From contig CM022672.1 in the NCBI GenBank assembly GCA_012295275.1, forward strand, positions 14,633,625 to 14,648,624: 15,000 nt of DNA, in the 5' to 3' direction. The number at the start of each line of letters is the position of its first letter. Within the stretch, counting starts at the first letter, position 1. The position numbers and the translations under genes are program-made. The DNA comes from Chrysomallon squamiferum (Eukaryota; Mollusca; Gastropoda; Neomphalida; Peltospiridae). The notes under the pieces are model-generated. The model was not told where the DNA came from. It saw nothing but the letters and a program-made list of their open reading frames with translations, and ran no database searches. This document shows, piece after piece, positions 1 through 7,261 of this stretch.

Positions 1-234
1 ATATATAGATAAATAGATAGACAGACAGACATACAGACAGATAGAGAGATAGATAGATACATAGATACATAGATACATAGATATACAGACAGACAAACAG
101 ATAGAGATATAGATAGATACACAGATACATAGATATATAGACAGACAGACAGACAGACAGAGAGATAGATAGATACATAGATACATAGATATACAGACAG
201 ACAAACAGATAGAGATATAGAGATAGATAGATAA

Positions 235-269
<35 letters not shown>

Positions 270-272
270 GGC

Positions 273-362
<90 letters not shown>

Positions 363-402
363 AGATAGATAGATAGACAGACTTTCATACAGATAGATAG
401 AT
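1..402. repeat. GATA/GACA compound microsatellite with higher-order structure
   Basis: The stretch is built almost entirely of AGAT and AGAC tetranucleotides with interspersed ACAT units. A pure (AGAC)n block at about 238-270 is followed by a pure (AGAT)n block at about 273-360, then a short interrupted tail. The first 240 bases are not random: the segment starting ATATACAGACAGACAAACAG at 81 recurs at 189, giving a 108-bp higher-order period. The repeat runs off the left edge of the window, so its full length is unknown. The purine-rich strand is the plus strand. Confidence 0.97.
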
Positions 403-707
403 CCATATAAATGCAGTTCGATTCGAAAAATCCTTATAAATATTATGTGCATAACGATTTTGTCTTTTTTTACAAAATGAATGTCTTATAATATCTTATT
501 GTACTAGTGTTTGTATATACGTGTTTGTATATTCATGCGTTTTTGTGTTTCTGAATGTGTATATATTTGTGTGTTTTTGTGCGTGTGTTAGATGCTGGGT
601 ATTTACTGTGTTTTTGTGTATATCATTTTGTATGTGTATTTGTGTGTGTTAGTGTGTGAACTTGTGTATTATTGTGAAGCTATGTATTTTTGTATTTGCG
701 TGTGATT
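403..707. other. TG-rich unique DNA, degenerate edge of the 46-bp array
   Basis: No gene or RNA is visible. From about 500 the plus strand is rich in TGTG and TTTGT. Words such as TATATCATTTTGTATGTGT (near 619) resemble the TATCATTCTGCATGTGTG core of the adjacent 46-bp minisatellite, so part of this stretch is probably its decayed 5' edge. The first 100 bases are plain AT-rich DNA. Confidence 0.6.
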
Positions 708-1590
708 TTGTATGTGTGTCTGTGTGTTTGAGTCTTTGTTTGTGAGTATCATTCTGCATGTGTGTCTGTGTGTTTGAGTCTTTGTTTGTGAATATCATTC
801 TGCATGTGTGTCTGTGTGTTTGAGTCTTTGTTTGATATCATTCTGCATGTGTGTCTGTGTGTTTGAGTCTTTGTTTGTGAATATCATTCTGCATGTGTGT
901 CTGTGTGTTTGAGTCTTTGTTTGTGAATATCATTCTGCATGTGTGTCTGTGTGTTTGAGTCTTTGTTTGTGAATATCATTCTGCATGTGTGTCTGTGTGT
1001 TTGAGTCTTTGTGAATATCATTCTGCATGTGTGTCTGTGTGTTTGAGTCTTTGTTTGTGAATATCATTCTGCATGTGTGTCTGTGTGTTTGAGTCTTTGT
1101 TTGTGAATATCATTCTGCATGTGTGTCTGTGTGTTTGAGTCTTTGTGAATATCATTCTGCATGTGTGTCTGTGTGTTTGAGTCTTTGTTTGTGAATATCA
1201 TTCTGCATGTGTGTCTGTGTGTTTGAGTCTTTGTTTGTGAATATCATTCTGCATGTGTGTCTGTGTGTTTGAGTCTTTGTTTGTGAATATCATTCTGCAT
1301 GTGTGTCTGTGTGTTTGAGTCTTTGTTTGTGAATATCATTCTGCATGTGTGTCTGTGTGTTTGAGTCTTTGTTTGTGAATATCATTCTGCATGTGTGTCT
1401 GTGTGTTTGAGTCTTTGTTTGTGAATATCATTCTGCATGTCTTTGTGTCTGTGTGTTTGAGTCTTTGTGAATATCATTCTGCATGTGTGTCTGTGTGTTT
1501 GAGTCTTTGTTTGTGAATATCATTCTGCATGTGTGTCTGTGTGTTTGAGTCTTTGTTTGTGAATATCATTCTGCATGTGTGTTTGTGTTA
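708..1590. repeat. 46-bp minisatellite, about 19 copies
   Basis: The core TTCTGCATGTGTGTCTGTG occurs at 752, 798, 841, 887, 933, 979, 1021, 1067, 1113, 1155, 1201, 1247, 1293, 1339, 1385, 1431, 1477, 1523 and 1569. The usual spacing is 46 bp, with two 42-bp units that lack a TTTG step and one 43-bp unit. The copy at 1431 has an inserted CTTT compensated by a missing TTTG, so its length stays 46. Copies are nearly identical, which points to recent expansion or homogenisation. Because 46 is not a multiple of 3, no frame stays open. The unit is T/G-rich on the plus strand. Confidence 0.97.
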
Positions 1591-1846
1591 GCGTCTTGTT
1601 ATTATTCTTCATTTTTTCAGTTGTTTCTTTTAATACATATTTACATAAATTGATAATAAAAAAAAACAGACATTATAACTACTTAAATTTAAATCACATC
1701 TGTAAATTGACAATTTCATTGCACATCACTGAACAAAACTGTCATCAACTGAACACGTGTTTAATTAATACGTAGACCATTTACGTTTGTATATTTCTTT
1801 AAACTGTTATTTTATGTCTGTTCCGTTTTACATTAAGAAATTAACA
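1591..1846. other. AT-rich unique sequence, no gene seen
   Basis: Ordinary AT-rich non-coding DNA between the 46-bp array and the MITE. It contains one isolated CACGTG at 1754-1759. No repeat unit, RNA fold or coding signal is evident. A 66-codon open frame that starts at 1575 inside the minisatellite has no recognisable domain and is not credible. Confidence 0.6.
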
Positions 1847-2033
1847 TACCGTATTTTTCTCATAAAACTGCGGTCTTAGACAATTCCTCTACAGTCTTGT
1901 ATTGTGTCTCATCAGCCTGGACATGAACCTGCTTAATTATAATACTTTTTTATTCGTGTTTTGCGTGATATCATTCTTGTAAAAAAAAAATATATATATA
2001 TATATAATAAATTTCTTTGAGACAAATACGGTA
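1847..2033. mobile_element. Short TA-flanked MITE-like element with terminal inverted repeats
   Basis: The left end reads TA then CCGTATTTTTCTCA (1849-1862). The right end read on the minus strand is TA then CCGTATTTGTCTCA (2031 down to 2018). Thirteen of 14 bases match, and each end is bordered by TA. Flanking TA is the target-site duplication expected of Tc1/mariner/pogo-superfamily DNA transposons. The 183-bp element is far too short to encode a transposase, so it would be non-autonomous. An (A)10(TA)n tract at 1981-2008 lies near its right end. The ACCGTATTTTTC-type terminus recalls pogo/Tigger-like MITEs known from other animals, but that resemblance is from memory. The inverted ends are seen directly; the family is inferred. 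Confidence 0.72.
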
Positions 2034-2395
2034 ATTTTTCGCCAATCAAAATTAATAAAATCTGAAGACGTTTAAGCCTCTGAAGAAAACCGTCACATTT
2101 TCAAAATTTAATTTATTTTTATTTTTTTATTGGAGGTCTTATTTTTATTTATTTATTTTTTTATTTATACATAATATCTATAATAATGGATATAAGGAAG
2201 ACATTTTAATATTCTTGTACACGGTAATCTAAAATGTTTTGGGGTTTTGGGTTTTTTTTTTTTCTCTAAATTAATAGAACGGTTTATAATAAGCATGTCC
2301 GTATATTTAATAACTGAATGAGGAATATTACTGTTCTTGATTGGAAACTAAACAAAAGATAATTTGTCCCTAAAAAAAAAAAAATATGTCATTAT
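2034..2395. other. AT-rich intergenic DNA with T-rich and A-rich tracts
   Basis: Strongly AT-rich, including T-rich TTTATTTATTTATT stretches near 2105-2165, a T run at about 2252-2262 and an A run at 2372-2384. No open frame of note, no RNA-like fold and no transposon end was recognised apart from the right border of the neighbouring MITE. Confidence 0.6.
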
Positions 2396-2545
2396 TCTTT
2401 CTGCCTTTATCTTTCTATTTGTCTATTTTTCCCTTCATTTTTTTTTCTCTATTTCTCTCTCTTTCTCTCTCTCTCTCCAACTATATATATTTCTATCTCT
2501 GTCTGTCGTTCCTCGATCTATCTCTCTCTCTTTTCTCATTCTTTC
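2396..2545. repeat. Degenerate CT-rich polypyrimidine tract
   Basis: The plus strand is dominated by TCTCTC and TTTCTC runs, broken by short TATATATA and TCTATCTCTGTCTG segments. It is an impure (CT)n microsatellite. The open frame across it reads mostly S, L, F and I codons and reflects the repeat alone. Confidence 0.85.
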
Positions 2546-2756
2546 TTTAAAAACAGTTCACCCTGGTTCAAATGATCTATTCTGAAACAAAAGAAAGAGC
2601 AACAGCAAGTTACTTGTTTTTCTGACAAAATATTTGTTCATTCCTTAGACGTTTGCAATGTCAGAGGTTTAAAATATGCTTTTCTTAAAAACGGTCTGCG
2701 AATATTTTAGTGAGGTTATCACATCTAAGAAAAAGAATGTATGGGTAGAGATGACT

Positions 2757-2771
2757 CACACACACAGACAG

Positions 2772-2866
<95 letters not shown>
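2757..2866. repeat. Compound (CA)n-(GA)43 microsatellite
   Basis: An imperfect CACACAGACAGACACACACA block runs straight into an uninterrupted (GA)n of about 43 repeats (about 2782-2866). The junction is immediate. Any protein read through it is a poly-Arg/Glu artefact. Long GA/CT mirror-symmetric tracts can form triplex (H-DNA) structures. Confidence 0.97.
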
Positions 2867-2870
<4 letters not shown>

Positions 2871-2892
2871 GATGGATCGATGGATGAAGAGA

Positions 2893-3784
2893 CAGACGTA
2901 AAGGTAACTAAGTAGACATACGTAAAGGTAACTAAGTAGACAGACGTAAAGGTATTTAAGCAGACAGACGTAAAGGTAACTAAGTAGACAGACGTAAAGG
3001 TAACTAAGTAGACAGACGTAAAGGTAACTTAGTAGACAGACGTAAAGGTAACTAAGGAGACTGACGTAAAGGTAACTAAGTAGACAGACGTAAAGGTATT
3101 TAAGCAGACAGACGTAAAGGTAACTAAGTAGACAGACGTAAAGGTATTTAAGCAGACAGACGTAAAGGTAACTAAGCAGACAGACGTAAAGGTATTTAAG
3201 CAGACAGACGTAAAGGTATTTAAGCAGACAGACGTAAAGGTAACTAAGCAGACAGACGTAAAGGTATTTAAGCAGACAGACGTAAAGATAACTAAGTAGA
3301 CAGACGTAAAGGTAACTAAGTAGACAGACGTAAAGGTAACTAAGTAGACAGACGTAAAGGTAACTAAGTAGACAGACGTAAAGGTAACTAAGCAGACAGA
3401 CGTAAAGGTAACTAAGCAGACAGACGTAATGGTAACTAAGCAGACAGACGTAAAGGTAACTAAGTAGACAGACGTAAAGGTAACTAAGCAGACAGACGTA
3501 AAGGTAACTAAGTAGACAGACGTAAAGGTAACTAAGCAGACAGACGTAATAGTAACTAAGTAGACAGACGTAAAGGTAACTAAGCAGACAGACGTAAAGG
3601 TAACTAAGTAGACAGACGTAAAGGTAACTAAGCAGACAGACGTAATAGTAACTAAGCAGACAGACGTAAAGGTAACTAAGTAAGCAGACAGACGTAAAGG
3701 TAACTAAGTAGACAGACGTAAAGGTAACTAAGCAGACAGACGTAAAGGTAACTAAGCAGACAGACGTAAAGGTAACTAAGTAGG
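2893..3784. repeat. 24-bp minisatellite, 37 copies
   Basis: Units begin CAGACGTAAAGGTAAC and recur every 24 bp from 2893 to 3761, with a single 4-bp insertion (extra TAAG) in the unit at 3661. Three main variants are seen: ending CTAAGTAGA, ending CTAAGCAGA, and a GGTATTTAAGCAGA form. The GGTATTT form occurs only at 2941, 3085, 3133, 3181, 3205 and 3253. A CGTAAT substitution marks the units at 3421, 3541 and 3637. The period is a multiple of 3. Even so, the plus strand has in-frame TAG or TAA in most units, and the open minus-strand frame has no ATG, so coding is unlikely. Flanking GACA/GATA/GATG words suggest it arose from a tetranucleotide microsatellite. Confidence 0.97.
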
Positions 3785-4192
3785 CAGATAGATAAAAAGA
3801 GACAAACTCTCAGACAGACATTATACATACATGTGTCTTATTTTCTCTGATTTGTTTATGTACCATAAAAGCTAATCACGAATACAGAAATATATGAATC
3901 ACTCAAGTGTTAATTATTAATAATAATACACCTATATGCAAATAACATAAAACATCTTTCAATGGGTGTCTGACAGTTTCATTACAGGACATGCTCGAAA
4001 CTTGTTAATCAAGTATTTAATCAACACACCGTGTCAAATCGTTCAAGTGTGTCTTCTTTTGATGTGTGTATCATGTCTTGAAATTGACGATAAAAATGCA
4101 TGTTTACCCGAGAAACGTCCGATTTTTGTTAATAAACATTTTTCCTTTATTTTAAAATACAATGTCTATCCTAACACCTGTCAGAACAAAAG

Positions 4193-4194
<2 letters not shown>
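3785..4194. other. AT-rich unique sequence, no gene seen
   Basis: A short GATA/GACA tail of the 24-bp array leads into ordinary AT-rich DNA. A plus-strand frame from 3966 stays open for about 75 codons before entering the CT repeat, with nothing recognisable in it. No RNA gene or transposon end was identified. Confidence 0.55.
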
Positions 4195-4274
<80 letters not shown>

Positions 4275-4460
4275 TATATATATATATATATATTTATCTT
4301 TTTCTCTGTCTGTCTATCTCTCTGTTTCTCTCTCTTACTTTCTCCTCTCTTTTTCTCTTTCTTTCTTTCTCTCTCTCCCTCTCAGTCTTTCTCTCTCTTT
4401 ATCTCTCTCTCTTATTTTTTCTTCTTTCTGACGTTCAATCTCTTTATCTCTCTGTATCTC

Positions 4461-4539
<79 letters not shown>

Positions 4540-4556
4540 CCTCTCTCTCTCTCTCA
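4195..4556. repeat. CT-rich region with two long (CT)n runs and a (TA)n core
   Basis: A pure (TC)n tract of about 75 bp (4195-4270) is followed by a (TA)n block (about 4271-4292), then about 165 bp of degenerate pyrimidine-rich DNA, then a second (CT)n tract (about 4466-4556). The plus strand is almost purine-free apart from the TA block. Serine/leucine open frames across it are repeat artefacts. Confidence 0.97.
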
Positions 4557-4566
4557 CTCACTTAAT

Positions 4567-5008
4567 CTATCGCCTATGCTTCACACGGAAACAATAAAGT
4601 TACGCTTGTTTATGTCATTTCGTACGAAGCGTTTCCTCACAAAACTGCCAAATGATTGCCCGCATCCTTCCGCGCTGCTAGAAGTGCGGAGAGATAAGCT
4701 TTTTCGCGAAAACAACAGAAACTAGGCGCGTCGAGGTAGAATTACCTGATTTCCTCCGCGATACGTTCCCTCTCGTTTTATCACAATAAAAGAGCGCATC
4801 GCGAAAACAAACAGACGAATTTTCTGATATAAAATTAATTTTGCCGTGAGCCACCTGGACGGACGCGCTGACTCTCGTCGTGTTCACGTGACTCGTCGTG
4901 ATCACGTGACTCGATTTCGTCACCAGCAGAAAGATAAGTTCACGAAACGAGAAACGACAACAGACAATTGTTTTAAGTAAGTGCATACGTAAATGGGTGA
5001 ATTCATTC
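4567..5008. promoter_or_regulatory. CpG-containing unique island, candidate regulatory element
   Basis: This block stands out from the repeats and AT-rich DNA around it by being non-repetitive, GC-richer and rich in CpG. It holds an 18-bp tandem duplication (4874-4891 and 4892-4909, 17/18 identical), each copy ending in a CACGTG E-box (4885-4890 and 4903-4908). It also has a perfect TTTTCGCGAAAA palindrome at 4701-4712, a second TCGCGAAAACAAACAGA at 4799-4815, and a CACCTG E-box near 4854. CACGTG is the known core for bHLH factors such as MYC/USF/MITF types, and TTTCGCG-type words resemble E2F sites. Whether these sites act is inference. A minus-strand open frame crosses the block but is mostly poly-L/I from the neighbouring trinucleotide repeat. 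Confidence 0.45.
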
Positions 5009-5010
5009 GA

Positions 5011-5370
5011 AATAATGACAATAATAATAATAATAATAATAATAAGGATAATAAAATAATAATACAAATATAATAAAGATAATAATAATAATGATAATAA
5101 TAGTAATAAAAATAATAATATAGATAATAAAGATAATAAAGATAATAATAATAATAATAATAATAGTAATAATAGTAATAATAATAATAAAGATAATAAT
5201 AATGATAATAATGATAATGATAATAATAAAGATAATAATAATGATAATAATAAAGAGAATAAAGATAATACTACTAATAATAATAATGATAATACTGAAG
5301 ATAATAATAATAATAATATAGTAATGATAAAAATAAGATAATAATAATGATAATAAAAAGATAATAACAA

Positions 5371-5448
<78 letters not shown>
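5011..5448. repeat. AAT/GAT/ACT trinucleotide microsatellite
   Basis: About 440 bp of AAT-type triplets on the plus strand with scattered GATAAT interruptions. An (ACT)n block at about 5370-5400 follows, and a pure (TAA)n block ends the region (5401-5448). The proximal part is heavily mutated and the distal part clean, so the right end is the younger. Minus-strand open frames of 314 and 177 codons that span it consist of L, I, V and S runs and are artefacts of the triplet period. Confidence 0.97.
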
Positions 5449-5451
<3 letters not shown>

Positions 5452-6275
5452 TAACGAAAACCGCACGTAAAATGTATAAACATATACATATAAGGGTATA
5501 TTTGTTGAAAAAAAAACCCCACAAAATAACAAACAAAACAAAACAAAAACAGCATATGTAAATGAAGAGTTAGGAGCCAGAATGATCCAAACGGACTGAA
5601 ATAAGAAATTAGTTTGAATCACTCAGTGATGACTGTTGACAAGATCAGCCCGACAGTCACATTTAATCGTACACATGATCGATTTTGTATTATTTCAGTT
5701 TATATATACATTACTAAATTTTAATATACATTACACATAGAAATAAATAAACAGTGACGACGAAAACTGTATGCCCTTCAGATATTCACATACATTATGA
5801 GAAACAATATATATAAATTAGAAAAATCATACACAAATTAAAGACGTCTACACATTTAAGAATCATAAAAATAATTTCCACTAAATCGTGTTTTCAAAAA
5901 ATTAAATTTAACATTTACCAAAAAAAAATTACTTTTTCAAAGAAAAAATTAAATTAAATTAAAAAAAAAAAACCCACAATGATCTAGTAAATTATCAAAA
6001 ATATAAACACCATATTTAATGTGAGAAAATGTAAAGGATTATTCATCTTACACTTTGTCAGAACAGAAGTTGTCCCAATGATTCTTCAAGCATAATTCCG
6101 ATTCCTTAAAACCATGTTAGTTTATCTGTCAAAAATATCCCACTATCAAACTGATAGTGGGAATCCATCTGTTTCCAAACCGGGGACGCCATTATTTAAG
6201 TTTGTTTCGTGATGAAAAGAATTTCATTAGAAAGAAGAAGGAAACGAATCATCATATTCGGATCCGCATTTAACT
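5449..6275. other. AT-rich unique sequence, no gene seen
   Basis: AT-rich, with A-runs at 5508-5516, 5920-5928 and about 5961-5972. No coding potential, tRNA or transposon end was recognised. The one distinctive item is the hairpin at 6138-6162, listed separately. Confidence 0.6.
6138..6162. other. Perfect 11-bp hairpin with 3-nt loop
   Basis: TCCCACTATCA (6138-6148) is followed by loop AAC and the exact complement TGATAGTGGGA (6152-6162). A perfect 11-bp stem with such a small loop is uncommon in DNA of this composition. Pairing ends abruptly on both sides, so it is not a longer foldback or a microRNA-like precursor. Its function is unknown. Confidence 0.85.
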
Positions 6276-6544
6276 AGAACCAAAAAAAAAAAAAAAAACA
6301 CCTGCTAGTAGTATAAAAACAAATCGTCTACAGTTAAACAAGCTAACACACAAAACAAAAATCAATCCTTATTTCTTTTTTTATTTCTGACCCAATGTAT
6401 CCATCAGACATAAATCTGAAAGCAATAAATAATTTTTGTTTAAAAAGTTAAAAATTATAATAAAAAGAAAAGACAAGAAAAACTCAGGAGAAAAAAAAAA
6501 AAAAAAAAAAAGTACTTTGTTCCGTTACTATAAAAGAATAATTC

Positions 6545-6582
<38 letters not shown>

Positions 6583-6690
6583 TCTGTTTCTACATTTAGT
6601 TTCTTAAAGTTTCGCTTCTTTTCTTTTTTTGCCTTTTTTTTTTTTCTTTTTTACTCTTTCAACCCCCCCCCCCACACCATCCTCCTCCTC
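6276..6690. repeat. Poly-A, poly-T and poly-C tracts in low-complexity DNA
   Basis: Successive homopolymers: A runs at about 6281-6298, 6490-6510 and 6545-6577, T runs at about 6622-6650, and a C run at about 6662-6673 followed by CCTCCTCCTC. The A-rich half followed by a T-rich half forms a loose inverted arrangement. Poly-K and poly-F open frames here are artefacts. Poly-A runs can mark retroposon tails, but no target-site duplication was found. Confidence 0.85.
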
Positions 6691-7085
6691 ACGGTGTTAC
6701 GATATTAGGTGCCTCTCGGAGACAGAATCGTCTAAATCAAATGATGTTCACCGAACCGTGAAGAGAAAAGAGCAGCTAGCTTTCAGAAATGGCATTAATT
6801 TATTCATTCGCTTTTTATTGTTCTTGATACGGCAATAAAGTCTTATAGCTCTTAAAATGTTCTAAATCTCCGGCGATACGTTCGCTTGCCTCAATATCCC
6901 TTTCCCATTGGCTGCCCAGTCGACCGTGAAATGAAACTGCATTTGATTCCAATGATAAATTTGGTTCCCGACACCACTGACATTGTGAAGAAGCGAGCAA
7001 AACAGCGAGTGCAAAGACCAATCCTCCTAGAGAGATTGGTGATTCGACCTCTGACCTCGCACCGCGTCACGTGTGAAATCGACAA
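6690..7085. promoter_or_regulatory. Unique island with CCAAT-type boxes, candidate regulatory element
   Basis: Non-repetitive, GC-richer DNA between homopolymer tracts. It contains ATTGG at 6907-6911 and an inverted pair, ACCAATC at 7017-7023 with GATTGGT at 7034-7040, which are three CCAAT-box cores in total. A CACGTG lies at 7068-7073. CCAAT is the known NF-Y core. Several overlapping frames of 68-90 codons exist on both strands (for example 6815-7021 and 6891-7160 minus, 6886-7092 plus), but none has a recognisable domain, and mutually overlapping frames of similar length suggest chance. A small unannotated exon cannot be excluded. Confidence 0.4.
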
Positions 7086-7255
7086 AAGATGAAAAAAAAA
7101 AAAAGGAAAAAAGAAGAAGAAAGTTGCATTGGAGATGCACCATGCAGTTGTTTCTTGCACTTTTTCGGTACTTAATAATTTGTTTGTTTGTTTGTTTTTG
7201 TTTGTTTATTTATCACCAACAGCATCATCATCATCATCATCATCATCATCTTTAT
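7086..7255. repeat. Poly-A/GAA tract, (TTTG)n and (CAT)n microsatellites
   Basis: An A-rich purine tract at 7089-7122, a (TTTG)n block at about 7181-7208 and a (CAT)n block of about nine repeats at 7221-7250. A short unique spacer separates them. The runs of histidine or serine in frames here come from the CAT triplets. Confidence 0.9.
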
Positions 7256-7261
7256 TGTTAA

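Noticed and set aside
413-425. AGTTCGATTCG, a tRNA B-box-like word, as a sign of a tRNA or SINE
   Set aside because: No matching A-box upstream, no cloverleaf, no tail or target-site duplication.
708-1590. Regular direct repeats suggesting a CRISPR array
   Set aside because: Units are contiguous with no variable spacers, and the sequence is clearly eukaryotic. It is a minisatellite.
2893-3784. Possible coding of the 24-bp array, since the period is a multiple of three
   Set aside because: The plus strand has in-frame TAG or TAA in most units. One minus-strand frame is open (an LLSYLYVC-like repeat), but it has no ATG and is broken by the 4-bp insertion near 3680.
3966-4565. 199-codon plus-strand open frame ending in poly-Ser/Leu
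   Set aside because: More than half is (CT)n translated as SLSL. The first 75 codons show no recognisable family, and nothing supports a start or splice site.
4678-5622. 314-codon minus-strand open frame
   Set aside because: Its middle is a long run of L, I, V and S created by reading an AAT/ACT triplet repeat. The ends show no domain and the frame disappears outside the repeat's influence.
6276-6600. Poly-A runs as tails of LINE or SINE retroposons
   Set aside because: No recognisable element body upstream and no flanking target-site duplication. Homopolymers are common throughout the window.
6815-7160. Several 68-89 codon frames on both strands
   Set aside because: They overlap one another, match no domain I know, and one ends in a poly-F run from the A-rich tract. 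They are more likely low stop density in a GC-richer island.
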